A stretch of DNA of 64,000 nt, taken from contig NZ_QYUM01000003.1 of NCBI RefSeq assembly GCF_003590775.1, forward strand, positions 250,501 through 314,500. The letters are read 5' to 3'. Shown here one piece after another: positions 23,317 through 31,926 of this stretch (positions are counted from its first letter, which is position 1; each line of letters opens with the position of its first letter). Position numbers and translations under genes: made by a program. The notes under the pieces are model-generated. The model ran no database searches. It was not told where the DNA came from and saw only the letters and a program-made list of their open reading frames with translations. This DNA is from Sphingomonas cavernae (GTDB lineage: Bacteria > Pseudomonadota > Alphaproteobacteria > Sphingomonadales > Sphingomonadaceae).

Positions 23317-23838
23317 TCAGCCCCTGTTGTCGTCATATGGATTGGCCAGACCCAGCGATGCCAGCGCGCGCGTCTCGAGCGCTTCCATCGCCTCCGCCTC
23401 GGCGTCCTCCAGATGGTCATAGCCTAGCAAATGGAAAGTGCCATGAACAATCAGATGCGTTGCATGATCCGCAACGCTGATGCCCTTGTCGGCCGCCTCG
23501 TGCCGGCAGACGCCGCGCGCGAGTACGATGTCGCCCAGCAGCACCTCGCCGTCATCGGTATTGGCGAGCCCGTCGAGCAGGTCCGCCTGTACCATCGGGA
23601 AGCTCAGCACATTGGTGGGCTTGTCCTTGCCGCGATACTGGCGGTTGAGCGTCTGCACCTCATCGTCATCGGTAAGCCGGATGGAGACCTCGATCGCGAG
23701 GTTGCGCGCGATCCATTCGCCATAGGGGCTGATCTGGAGCGCGGCGGTCACCGCGCGCGCCGCGAGTGCTTCCCAGTCCTCGATCTTGCCCCAGCCGGGT
23801 CCGGCCTGGACGGCTACGTCAAGCACTACGCCCCTCAT
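23317..23838 (-). CDS. ybeY: Endoribonuclease YbeY (rRNA maturation)
   Basis: A 173-residue zinc-dependent RNase required for 16S rRNA 3'-end maturation and ribosome quality control. The zinc motif HLIVHGTFHLLGYDH (H-x3-H-x5-H) is near residues 120-134, and RGKDKPTNVLSFP is the other signature. The ATG at 23838 overlaps the end of phoH by 20 bp, so translation is coupled. An upstream frame to 23913 would lie inside phoH and is not needed. Confidence 0.95.
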   Translation of the reverse strand: MRGVVLDVAVQAGPGWGKIEDWEALAARAVTAALQISPYGEWIARNLAIEVSIRLTDDDEVQTLNRQYRGKDKPTNVLSFPMVQADLLDGLANTDDGEVLLGDIVLARGVCRHEAADKGISVADHATHLIVHGTFHLLGYDHLEDAEAEAMEALETRALASLGLANPYDDNRG

Positions 23839-24814
23839 AGGCTTCGACGATCCGACCGACGATCGGGTGACGTACGACGTCTGAGACCCCAAAGGGCACG
23901 ACGTTGATCCCACCCACGCCGGTCAGCTTGGAAACCGCATCGGCGAGACCCGATTTGGTCGGATCGGGCAGGTCGACCTGATTGGGGTCGCCGCAGATGA
24001 CCATGCGGCTGCCTTCGCCGAAGCGGGTGAGGAACATCTTCATCTGGAGCGGTGTGGTGTTCTGCGCCTCGTCAAGGATGATGAAGGCGTTGGCGAGCGT
24101 GCGGCCGCGCATGAAGGCGATCGGGGCGATCTCGATTTCGCCGCTGGCGATGCGGCGCTCGACCTGCTCGGCGGGGAGACAGTCGTGCAGCGCGTCGTAG
24201 AGCGGGCGGAGATAGGGATCGACCTTCTCCTTCATGTCGCCCGGCAGGAAGCCGAGCTTTTCGCCCGCCTCGACCGCGGGACGCGACAGGATGAGCCGGT
24301 CGACCGAGCCGGTGATGAGCTGGCTGACCGCCTGCGCGACCGCGAGATAGGTCTTGCCCGTGCCTGCGGGGCCAAGCGCGAAGATGATCTCGTCGCGCGC
24401 CAGCGACTGCATATAGGTGATCTGCCCGGCCGAGCGCGGGACGATCGTCTTCTTGCGCGTGCGGATCATGACTTCGGGCGGTTGCGATACGTCGGCGCGG
24501 ATGATGCCGTCGAGCGTGGGCTCGGCAGACATCGCGATCACGGCTTCGACCGCGCCGGTGTCGAGATCCTGGCCGCGGACGATGCGGTTGTAGAGGCCGC
24601 TCAGAACGTCACGCGCCCGCGCCGCGGCTTCGGCCTCGCCCTCGATCTGGATCTTGTTGCCGCGCGCCGAGATATAGACGCCCAGCCGGTTTTCGATCGC
24701 CACGAGATTCTGGTCGTATTCGCCGAAGAGGCGGCCGAGCAGTTGCGGCTTGTCGAAAAGGATTTCGAGGCGGGCCTTTTGCCCGGGTTGCGCCTGTTCG
24801 GCCTTGCGCGACAT
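23819..24814 (-). CDS. phoH: PhoH-like (YbeZ) ATPase
   Basis: A 331-residue P-loop ATPase. The N-terminal region (residues 1-110) resembles a KH-like nucleic-acid-binding module (KIQIEGEAEAAARARDVL). The Walker A loop is GPAGTGKTYLA near residue 148, and Walker B is AFIILDEAQNTTP. The protein works with YbeY, its downstream neighbour, in RNA metabolism. Its start overlaps the stop of miaB by one base. Confidence 0.94.
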   Translation of the reverse strand: MSRKAEQAQPGQKARLEILFDKPQLLGRLFGEYDQNLVAIENRLGVYISARGNKIQIEGEAEAAARARDVLSGLYNRIVRGQDLDTGAVEAVIAMSAEPTLDGIIRADVSQPPEVMIRTRKKTIVPRSAGQITYMQSLARDEIIFALGPAGTGKTYLAVAQAVSQLITGSVDRLILSRPAVEAGEKLGFLPGDMKEKVDPYLRPLYDALHDCLPAEQVERRIASGEIEIAPIAFMRGRTLANAFIILDEAQNTTPLQMKMFLTRFGEGSRMVICGDPNQVDLPDPTKSGLADAVSKLTGVGGINVVPFGVSDVVRHPIVGRIVEAYEGRSA

Positions 24815-26154
24815 CAGGCAGCCACCTTTTCCAGCATTGCGCCTCCAAGACTATTGGGTCCCGCCGAGACGATCTCGACGTCGAGAAGATCGCCGATCGC
24901 CGCACCTTCGGCGATGACGTGGATGGATTGCAGCCAGGGCGATTTGCCGATGAGCTGGCCGGGGAGCTTGCCGCTGCGTTCGAGCAGCACCTGCGTGCGG
25001 CGTCCGAGCGTCGCGCGATTGAAGGCGTGTTGCTGTTCGTTGAGCAGGCCCTGGAGTGCCTTGAGGCGGTCGTCCATCAGTTCGGGCGAAATCTGGTGGT
25101 CCATATCGGCCGCGGGCGTTCCGGGGCGCGGCGAATATTTGAACGAATAGGCCATGGCGTAATCGACATCGCGGACGATCTGGAGCGTGGCTTCGAAATC
25201 CGCGTCACTTTCGCCGGGGAATCCGACGATGAAGTCGCCCGACACCGCGATATCGGGACGGACCGCACGCACGCGCTCGATGATTTTCAGATAGCTGGCG
25301 GTGGTGTGGCTGCGGTTCATCGCCTTGAGGACGGGATCGCTGCCCGACTGCACGGGCAGGTGCAGGAAAGGCATGAGCTTTTCGACATCGCCATGCGCCT
25401 GAACAAGGCCTTCGGTCATGTCATTGGGGTGGCTGGTCGTGTAGCGAATGCGTTCCACGCCCGGCATGCGGTCAAGCTCGCGGATAAGACCATCGAGGCC
25501 CTGTTCGTGGCCCGCTTCATCTTCACCCGTCCACGCATTGACGTTCTGGCCAAGCAGCGTGATTTCCTTCGCGCCACCGTCGATCAGCGCCTTCGCCTCG
25601 TCGACGATCGCCGACCACGGCCGCGATACCTCGGCGCCGCGGGTATAGGGGACGACGCAATAGGTGCAGAATTTGTCGCAGCCTTCCTGCACCGTCAGAA
25701 AGGCGCTCGGCCGCTGCTGGCGCGCGCGGCCGGGCAGCGCGTCGAACTTGGAGATGAGCGGCATGTCGGTGTCGAGCGCGCTTTCGCCGCGCGCGGCCTT
25801 CGCCACGAGTTCGGGGAGGCGGTGATAGGCCTGCGGCCCGACGACGATGTCCACATTGCGCGCGCGGCGCGTGATTTCGGCGCCTTCGGCCTGCGCTACG
25901 CAACCCGCGACCGCGATCATTGGCCGGGTGCCGTCTTCGCGTTTGGAAAGGCGGCCGATATCCGAATAGATCCGGTCCACCGCCTTTTCGCGGATATGGC
26001 AGGTGTTGAGGACGACGATATCGGCGTCCTCGCCATCGGGAGCGGGGGTCATGCCTTCGGCGGAGAGCATTTCGGCCATGCGGTCGCCGTCATAGACGTT
26101 CATCTGGCAACCGAAGGATTTGACCTGGTACGTGCGGGGATTGGAGCGAGTCAT
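24814..26154 (-). CDS. miaB: tRNA-2-methylthio-N6-isopentenyladenosine synthase
   Basis: A 446-residue radical-SAM methylthiotransferase that modifies A37 of tRNAs reading UNN codons. The N-terminal UPF0004 domain carries three Cys (FGCQMNVYD, NTCHIREKA, AGCVAQAEG). The radical SAM motif CDKFCTYC (CxxxCxxC) is near residue 155, and a TRAM domain closes the protein. The ATG at 26154 is preferred over a TTG at 26175, which would overlap the acyltransferase stop. Confidence 0.96.
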   Translation of the reverse strand: MTRSNPRTYQVKSFGCQMNVYDGDRMAEMLSAEGMTPAPDGEDADIVVLNTCHIREKAVDRIYSDIGRLSKREDGTRPMIAVAGCVAQAEGAEITRRARNVDIVVGPQAYHRLPELVAKAARGESALDTDMPLISKFDALPGRARQQRPSAFLTVQEGCDKFCTYCVVPYTRGAEVSRPWSAIVDEAKALIDGGAKEITLLGQNVNAWTGEDEAGHEQGLDGLIRELDRMPGVERIRYTTSHPNDMTEGLVQAHGDVEKLMPFLHLPVQSGSDPVLKAMNRSHTTASYLKIIERVRAVRPDIAVSGDFIVGFPGESDADFEATLQIVRDVDYAMAYSFKYSPRPGTPAADMDHQISPELMDDRLKALQGLLNEQQHAFNRATLGRRTQVLLERSGKLPGQLIGKSPWLQSIHVIAEGAAIGDLLDVEIVSAGPNSLGGAMLEKVAA

Positions 26155-26164
26155 CTGCCCTGCG

Positions 26165-26944
26165 CTATAAGCCAAGCCGGTGCTCGCGGGAAGCCGAGTC
26201 CAACTGGCTTGCGATCTGCGACTGCGCCATCAGTGCGATCGCCTTGCGGTCGGCGAGTACATCCTGCGGCAATGGCTCGAGAAAATGGATGGTGAGCGGG
26301 ATCGTGCCCTTGCGCTTGAGGATGCGCAGGGCGTTGGCGCCCGCGGGCTCCGCGTCGGTCCAAGCAATCTCGTCGGCGGCGTCGCCATAGTCGAGCGCCA
26401 CGGGCTGCACGCGGACACCTTCGGGCGGGGGCGCGACGGCGGCGAAGAGCGAGGCGCGAAAGGGCAGCAAGGCGATGCCGTCGCCGGTGGTGCCTTCGGG
26501 AAAGAGTGTGACCGGCTTGCGGCGCAACAGCGCGTCGCGCAGCGCATTCGCCTGGCCCTTCACGGCCCTGCGGTCATCGCGCTCGACATAGACCGTGTGG
26601 TTCAACCCGGCGAGCCAGCCGATGATTCCCCAGCGTCCGACCTCGGCCTTTGCCACGAAGGCAGTGCGCGCAGCGCCGCCCAGCGCCAGGATGTCCAGCC
26701 AGCTCAAATGGTTCGCTGCCAGCAGGACATTGTGCCGTATTGGTTTGCCGCTGACGGATACGCGAACCCCCGCTGCGCTCGCGCAAAGTCCCAGGAACAG
26801 TGGCGGCCATGGCGACCGCACGCGAACCAGCCGCCAGAGGCCGTGGGGAATGATGCAGAGGAGGAGCGCGCCGACCATGCCCGCAATGCGCAGCGCCGCG
26901 CGTGGCGTCAACCGTTCAGCTCTTGCGATCGAGCGCGACGCCAT
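26165..26944 (-). CDS. 1-acyl-sn-glycerol-3-phosphate acyltransferase-like protein
   Basis: A 259-residue membrane-associated acyltransferase of the PlsC type. A hydrophobic N-terminal helix (AGMVGALLLCIIPHGLWRLV) is followed by the catalytic NHLSWLD (HX4D) block, the second block with YVERDD, and TLFPEGTTGDG. It probably acylates lysophosphatidic acid or a related lysolipid, for example an ornithine lipid precursor. It overlaps the 3' end of fur by 29 bp. Confidence 0.9.
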   Translation of the reverse strand: MASRSIARAERLTPRAALRIAGMVGALLLCIIPHGLWRLVRVRSPWPPLFLGLCASAAGVRVSVSGKPIRHNVLLAANHLSWLDILALGGAARTAFVAKAEVGRWGIIGWLAGLNHTVYVERDDRRAVKGQANALRDALLRRKPVTLFPEGTTGDGIALLPFRASLFAAVAPPPEGVRVQPVALDYGDAADEIAWTDAEPAGANALRILKRKGTIPLTIHFLEPLPQDVLADRKAIALMAQSQIASQLDSASREHRLGL

Positions 26945-27338
26945 AGAGTTCCATACGGTGATCGACGAGGCGGAAGCCCAGCTTTTCCGCGATCTGCTTC
27001 TGAAGCGCTTCGAGTTCGGGATCGACGAACTCGATCACATTACCCGTCTCTACGTCGATCAGATGGTCATGGTGCGATTCCGGCGCGGCCTCATAGCGCG
27101 CGCGGCCATCGCCGAAATCATGGCGTTCGAGGATTCCAGCCTCTTCGAACAGACGGACGGTGCGATAGACGGTGGCAATCGAGATGCCGGGATCGATCGC
27201 CGACGCGCGCTCATGGAGCTTTTCGACATCGGGATGATCCTCGGCCTCGGAGAGCACGCGCGCGATCACGCGGCGCTGCTCGGTGATGCGCAGGCCGCGT
27301 TCGTGGCACAATGCTTCGACGTCGATCTTGCGGCTCAT
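26916..27338 (-). CDS. fur: Fur-family ferric uptake regulator
   Basis: A 140-residue metal-dependent repressor. The winged helix is RGLRITEQRRVIARVL ... ISIATVYRTVRLFEEAGI; the metal region is ESHHDHLIDVETGNVIEF, with the HHDH cluster. The C-terminal Cys pairs seen in some Fur proteins are absent, as in many alphaproteobacterial Fur/Mur proteins, so it may sense Fe or Mn. An AT-rich TATTAT lies 25-30 bp upstream of the start as a possible -10 box. Confidence 0.9.
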   Translation of the reverse strand: MSRKIDVEALCHERGLRITEQRRVIARVLSEAEDHPDVEKLHERASAIDPGISIATVYRTVRLFEEAGILERHDFGDGRARYEAAPESHHDHLIDVETGNVIEFVDPELEALQKQIAEKLGFRLVDHRMELYGVALDRKS

Positions 27339-27458
27339 GATGTTCGTGCTTTCACCCGAAAATTAATAATATGGCGAGAGCCTAGCCGCTTTTGAAGATT
27401 GGCGAAAGCCGTGGCGGCACGTTTCCCAGCCGTGCCGCCTGCGCCTTCGCGCCGGGGG

Positions 27459-27872
27459 TCAGCGCTTGCGGCGCTTGGTGCCGAGCCCGATCTTCTTGGC
27501 CAGGCTGCGACGTTGTTCGGCATAGTTGGGCGCCACCATCGGATAGTCCGCGGGCAGGTTCCATTTGGTGCGATATTGCTCGGGCGTCATCTGATAATGC
27601 GTCATCAGGTGGCGCTTGAGCATCTTCAGCTTCTTGCCGTCTTCAAGGCACACAATATAGTCAGGCTTGACGGAAGCGCGGATCGAAACAGCAGGTTCCT
27701 GCTTTACTTCCGGCACTGCTTCCACGCTGCCCAGGCCGGCGAGCGCGCCGTGCACATTCTGAATAAGCAATGGAAGATCCGAAACCGCGACGCTATTATT
27801 GCTGACATGCGCTGCGACAATGTCGGCGGTAAGCGTGATCAGGGTTTCGGACAGTTCGTTCTGGTTGTCCAT
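27459..27872 (-). CDS. mucR: MucR/Ros-family transcriptional regulator
   Basis: A 137-residue member of the alphaproteobacterial MucR/Ros group. These are H-NS-like regulators with a prokaryotic zinc finger: [19 protein letters not shown]...[11 protein letters not shown], followed by [19 protein letters not shown]. It has just one Cys in the finger region; replacement of the second Cys is common among MucR paralogues. The Lys/Arg-rich tail (GTKRRKR) fits DNA binding. It lies between fur and rimI on the minus strand. Confidence 0.93.
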   Translation of the reverse strand: MDNQNELSETLITLTADIVAAHVSNNSVAVSDLPLLIQNVHGALAGLGSVEAVPEVKQEPAVSIRASVKPDYIVCLEDGKKLKMLKRHLMTHYQMTPEQYRTKWNLPADYPMVAPNYAEQRRSLAKKIGLGTKRRKR

Positions 27873-27963
27873 TTTGTTCTCTCTGTGACCCGGGTAGGAT
27901 GTGCGAGTTGCACTTGCCTATCCAATATGGCGCGAGAACCAGCACTTTGCAATCAAAGGTTTG

Positions 27964-28455
27964 TTAATTTTCGCTGTTTTTCAGCGTCAAACTGTAACTA
28001 TGTGCATCGTACAATTTACCATCCGCGCCGCGATAGTAATTGCATCGTTCACCGACCTTGGAAAAATTGAAAGCCGTATAGAGCGCGATTGCAGGATTGT
28101 GTGCGCGTACTTCGAGAAACACGCGGTTGACAGATCTCTGGCGGCAGCCGTCAAGCACTGCGTCAAGCAGCGTTGCACCGACGCCGTGACGCCGAGCCTC
28201 GGGATGGACCGCGATCAGCAGCAATTCCGCCTCGTCGAGCACCGCGCGCGTGAGCGCGAAGCCCGCGGGGCGACCGTCAAGTTCCGCGACCAGCAACCAT
28301 ATGCCGGGGCCGCCGATGACGGCGGCGCACTGCGCGGCGTTCCATGCCTCTCCATAGACGGGGTCGAACGCGGCGCGCATGATTTCCATGACGGGAACCA
28401 GCGCGGTTGCATCCGCGCCGAAAACGGTGACCGCGTGGTCGGCCGCCGTGCTCAT
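27964..28455 (-). CDS. rimI: Ribosomal-protein-alanine N-acetyltransferase (GNAT)
   Basis: A 163-residue GNAT enzyme. Acetyl-CoA-binding motif A is LLLIAVHPEARRHGVGATLLDAVL, followed by NRVFLEVRAHNPAIALYTAFNF. It starts inside the tsaB stop codon (ATGA), and tsaB-rimI is a widespread pair. It probably acetylates the N-terminus of ribosomal protein S18 and possibly other proteins. Confidence 0.9.
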   Translation of the reverse strand: MSTAADHAVTVFGADATALVPVMEIMRAAFDPVYGEAWNAAQCAAVIGGPGIWLLVAELDGRPAGFALTRAVLDEAELLLIAVHPEARRHGVGATLLDAVLDGCRQRSVNRVFLEVRAHNPAIALYTAFNFSKVGERCNYYRGADGKLYDAHSYSLTLKNSEN

Positions 28456-29063
28456 GGCATCGGCTTTGCGTCGGGCGCTCGCCCGTAGATCGGAGTGGGT
28501 GGAAGAGTACGAAGCGCAGCGGGGATCGCTATGGCGGCGCTGGCGCGCGCATCAGCCTCGCGCGCTTCGCCAAGCCCGCGCACATCGATCAGCAACGCCG
28601 CGGCATTGCCGATCACCAGCCGATCGGCAAAGCGTGCGGCGGCGGCCGCCGGGACGAGTGAAGCCAGATCGGATGCCGGTCGCATGGGCGCCCTCTCGAA
28701 CCGCTGAACGAAAAGCTGACCATGCCCCCCGTTTATCGCGACTGCAAGCGTCGGCTCAGCACCCCAGTCCGCGCCGGCTGCGATAAGTGCAAGCGAGGAG
28801 AAACCGTGCACCGGAACCTTCCAGCCAAGGCCCAGTCCGCGTGCGGCCGCAATGCCGACTCGCACCCCGGTGAAGCTGCCCGGGCCGCAATCAACGAGAA
28901 TTTCGTCGGCGCGTCCTTTGCCGGGCAGCGCACCGATCATCGGAATCAGCCATTCGGCATGGCCGCGGCCGACCTCTTCATGCGTCGCCGCGATGAGCAC
29001 GCCATCCTCGAACAGCGCCACCGAACAGGCGGCCGTTGCGGTTTCGATGACGAGCTGGCGCAA
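28452..29063 (-). CDS. tsaB: tRNA threonylcarbamoyladenosine biosynthesis protein TsaB
   Basis: A 203-residue TsaB, an ASKHA-fold partner of TsaD in t6A37 formation on ANN-decoding tRNAs. The N-terminus QLVIETATAACSVALFEDG and the GPGSFTGVRVGIAAARGLG motif near residue 60 are diagnostic. The start is a TTG with no obvious ribosome binding site, four bases after the stop of the upstream nitroreductase gene, so translation may depend on coupling. Confidence 0.94.
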   Translation of the reverse strand: MRQLVIETATAACSVALFEDGVLIAATHEEVGRGHAEWLIPMIGALPGKGRADEILVDCGPGSFTGVRVGIAAARGLGLGWKVPVHGFSSLALIAAGADWGAEPTLAVAINGGHGQLFVQRFERAPMRPASDLASLVPAAAAARFADRLVIGNAAALLIDVRGLGEAREADARASAAIAIPAALRTLPPTPIYGRAPDAKPMP

Positions 29064-29067
29064 GGTT

Positions 29068-29661
29068 TCAGGCTATGCTGTTGAACTTGTCGAAAGCGGG
29101 CCGCGGACTGCGATCGAAGATCGTCGCGGGATCGCCATAACCCAGCGTCGAGATGAAGTTCGACTTGATGTGGGGGGTATCTCCGAAGAACGCCTTGTCG
29201 ACCGCCGCATTGTCGAAGCCCGACATCGGGCCGGCGTCGAGGCCCAGCGCGCGCGCCGCGATGATGAAATAGGCGCCCTGAAGCGAGCTGTTGCGAAAGG
29301 CATTGGCCTGACGCAGCTCGAGATTGCCCGCGAACCAGCTCTTCGCGTCGGTGTGCGGGAAAAGTTCTGGCAGATATTCGTGGAAATTCTCGTCATAGCC
29401 GATGATGACCGCGACCGGCGCCTTTTCGAGCTTGTGCCGATTGCCTTCCGATGCCAGCGCGGCCAGCTTGTTCCTCGCCTCCTGACTGACACACCAGATG
29501 AGGCGTGCGGGCAATTGGTTCGCTGAGGTCGGACCCATCTTCATCAGATCCCAGATCTGGTGAAGCTGGTCTTCGGTCACCGGCTTGTCGAGATAGCCAT
29601 TATAGGTGCGCGCGGTGCGAAAGATCGTGTCGAGCCCTTCGGGCGAAAGCGGTTGGCCCAT
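29068..29661 (-). CDS. RutE/HadB-type nitroreductase-family protein
   Basis: A 197-residue FMN-dependent oxidoreductase resembling RutE (malonic semialdehyde reductase of pyrimidine catabolism). RTARTYNGYLDKPVTEDQL is at the N-terminus; MGPTSANQLPARLIW and GLDAGPMSGFDNAAVD are family signatures. No rut operon is nearby, so a general nitro/quinone reductase role is as likely. It lies just upstream of tsaB on the same strand. Confidence 0.88.
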   Translation of the reverse strand: MGQPLSPEGLDTIFRTARTYNGYLDKPVTEDQLHQIWDLMKMGPTSANQLPARLIWCVSQEARNKLAALASEGNRHKLEKAPVAVIIGYDENFHEYLPELFPHTDAKSWFAGNLELRQANAFRNSSLQGAYFIIAARALGLDAGPMSGFDNAAVDKAFFGDTPHIKSNFISTLGYGDPATIFDRSPRPAFDKFNSIA

Positions 29662-29693
29662 CTGTGTATTCCCCTTTTACTGGCAGGATGGCG

Positions 29694-30266
29694 TCAGACC
29701 GCGCGAACCTCGGTCACTTCGGGCACATAATGCTTGAGCAGCGATTCGATGCCGTGTTTGAGCGTCGCCGTCGAGGACGGACAGCCCGCGCAGGCGCCGT
29801 GCATGCGCAGATAGACGGTGCCCTTGTCGAAGCCACGATAGACGATGTCGCCGCCGTCATTGGCGACCGCGGGGCGCACGCGTGTGTCGATCAGTTCGCG
29901 GATCTGGGCCACGATATCAGCATCTGCAGGATCGTCGGTGAATTCCTCCTCTGCGGGCACGCTGATCCCGCCGGCGCTGCCCGGACGGAAGAGCGGCATT
30001 TCGGCGGTGAAGTGATCGAGCAGGACCGAAAGCACCTGCGGCTTGAGATCCGACCAGGCAACGCCGGGCGCCGCTGTGACCGAAATGAAATCGCCGCCGA
30101 AGAACACGCCCTCGACATCGCCCAGTGCGAACAGCGCCTCGGCGAGCGGCGAGATCTCTGCCTCTTCGGGATTGGCGAAATCGCGCGTGCCCGCATCCAT
30201 CACGCGGCGTCCGGGCAGGAACTTGAGCGTCGTCGGATTGGGCGTGGTTTCTGTCTCGATCAGCAT
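29694..30266 (-). CDS. NifU-family Fe-S cluster scaffold/carrier
   Basis: A 190-residue Nfu-type protein. The N-terminal Nfu_N domain begins MLIETETTPNPTTLKFLPG, and the C-terminal NifU domain carries the CxxC motif in HGACAGCPSS that binds a transferable [4Fe-4S] cluster. Another ATG lies three codons upstream (30275); 30266 gives the standard N-terminus. It probably delivers clusters to target enzymes such as MiaB or fumarase. Confidence 0.9.
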   Translation of the reverse strand: MLIETETTPNPTTLKFLPGRRVMDAGTRDFANPEEAEISPLAEALFALGDVEGVFFGGDFISVTAAPGVAWSDLKPQVLSVLLDHFTAEMPLFRPGSAGGISVPAEEEFTDDPADADIVAQIRELIDTRVRPAVANDGGDIVYRGFDKGTVYLRMHGACAGCPSSTATLKHGIESLLKHYVPEVTEVRAV

Positions 30267-30316
30267 GGTGCGCATTTGGGGGCAAAGCCGTCCCGGATCA
30301 AGCCCGCGCCACGTGT

Positions 30317-31648
30317 TTAGCGTGTTTCCCGACTGAGCCTTGACATCAGAATCGCCGCACGTTTCGCCTGACGCGAAAAGCTGTCGAGGTCCACCGCCTC
30401 GCCGGGCGCATGATCGCCCGTGCTCGACGGCCCAAGGCCGACGAGCCCGTCGACGTCCTTCGCCACAAAGGCGATATCCCCCGCGCCGCGCCGCAAGGGA
30501 TCCAGCGCGGGCATTTGGGGGAGGGCGAGGTCGCGGTTGACGGCGTTCAACCGGTCGAGCAGCGCGCGATTGCCCGGTGTCGGCGCCATGGCGGGATAGG
30601 TGTGCTTGCTGAACTCGATCTCGGCGGCCGCGCCGGGCGAGGGCCGAGCAATGATCTCTTGCATCCGCGCGCGGACGCGCTCGGTCTGCTCGTCGCTGAG
30701 CGTCCTTATGTCGCCGCGCGCGATGGCGATTTCCGGGATGATGTTGGTCTTGCCCGTGCTCGCGGCGACCGTGCCGCCTTCGGCCACTTCGGCGGTCGCA
30801 CCTCCCGCGATCAGGCCGACATTGAAGGTGAGATTGGGCTCAGGAAGCTCGGTGCGGAAGGAGGAGATGATTTTGGCCAGCGCATAGATCGCTCCATCGC
30901 CCACCGTTTTGCTAAAGATGCCGCTGGAGTGACCGCCCGAGGCCGTCACCGTCACCGTCCAGCCCGAGCTGCTGCGACGCGCGATCGAGCCCATGTCGCG
31001 GCCATCCTGGATGACCAGCCCCTCGAAATCGAGTGCGACGTCTGCGCGCTTGCCCGCGGCGATCAGATCCGCGCGCGAGATCTCGACGGGATCGCCCGCT
31101 TCCTCCTCGTCGCCGGTCAGCACGATCTCGATATCGGCGTCCTTGAGCGTGCCCGCGGCGTGCATCGCGCGTAGCGCCATCAGCATGACGACTATGCCAC
31201 CCTTATCGTCGCCAGCGCCCGGACCGATTCCCTTCGACCCCTGACGCTCGAAGCGCTGGAAGGGGGAGTTTTTTTCGAACACCGTGTCGAGATGGCCGAT
31301 GAGCAGCAGGCGCTTGCCGCGGTTATTGCCCTTGTGGACCGCGATCAGATGCCCCGCGCGCCCGGTCGCGCCCATCGGCACCCAGCGCACGGCGAAGCCC
31401 AGCGGTTCGAGCTCGGCGCGCATCATCTCGCCGACCTTCGTCACGCCTTCGAGATTGAGCGTGCCTGAGTTCTGGTTGACCAGCTTCTCGAGCAACGCGA
31501 CCGGGCGCTCCTGGTCGGCCTCGACCGCGGTTGCCATCTTGCGCTCGACCGGAGCAAGCTGGGCGTGAAGCGGCGAAGCGGCAAGCAGCAACGGCAGGGC
31601 AAGCGCGAAGCGCTTGATCACGAAACGGTTTTCTCGGGCGGTTTGCAT
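30317..31648 (-). CDS. M20-family metallopeptidase, exported (carboxypeptidase G2-like)
   Basis: A 443-residue protein with a signal peptide (KRFALALPLLLAASPLHAQ) and an M20/M25 peptidase fold. Zinc ligands are in LIGHLDTVF, GAGDDKGGIVVML and TGDEEEAGDP, with a dimerisation lid after residue ~215. It resembles secreted glutamate carboxypeptidases, which cleave C-terminal Glu from folates or peptides. Gene order gives no hint of substrate. Confidence 0.88.
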   Translation of the reverse strand: MQTARENRFVIKRFALALPLLLAASPLHAQLAPVERKMATAVEADQERPVALLEKLVNQNSGTLNLEGVTKVGEMMRAELEPLGFAVRWVPMGATGRAGHLIAVHKGNNRGKRLLLIGHLDTVFEKNSPFQRFERQGSKGIGPGAGDDKGGIVVMLMALRAMHAAGTLKDADIEIVLTGDEEEAGDPVEISRADLIAAGKRADVALDFEGLVIQDGRDMGSIARRSSSGWTVTVTASGGHSSGIFSKTVGDGAIYALAKIISSFRTELPEPNLTFNVGLIAGGATAEVAEGGTVAASTGKTNIIPEIAIARGDIRTLSDEQTERVRARMQEIIARPSPGAAAEIEFSKHTYPAMAPTPGNRALLDRLNAVNRDLALPQMPALDPLRRGAGDIAFVAKDVDGLVGLGPSSTGDHAPGEAVDLDSFSRQAKRAAILMSRLSRETR

Positions 31649-31926
31649 GGTGCTTTGTGCTGCAGAGATCGGCCACGATCAAGCGCCGCACACCCGACGC
31701 CTTGCTTTTGCCACGATTTACAGCCATATGGCCGCCAGCGCATCAGGCCGGTGGACCGGCCGTGACCATATTCGGCAGCGTGAACGCCCGGAAATCCGGG
31801 ACCGGCCGAAGAGATGCGCTTTGCTTTTGCAAGGCTTCCCATTTCACGCGGGTCGTCAACGAACCCCGCGTTTCGCGCCCGCACGTCCCGTGCGCGGCCG
31901 CGCTTCGCATGACATGTGAGTATTAA
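31649..31926. other. Intergenic region before the DEAD-box gene
   Basis: No supported gene is seen. It separates the divergent M20 peptidase and DEAD-box helicase genes, so it must contain two promoters and the helicase leader of up to ~200 bases. A small CCCGG/CCGGG hairpin lies near 31788-31801. Cold-shock helicase genes often have long leaders, but I see no recognisable cold-shock element. Confidence 0.4.

Noticed and set aside
31614-31926. Small open frames in the M20/DEAD-box gap
   Set aside because: Arg/Pro-rich random-looking translations with no start signals; more likely leader sequence.
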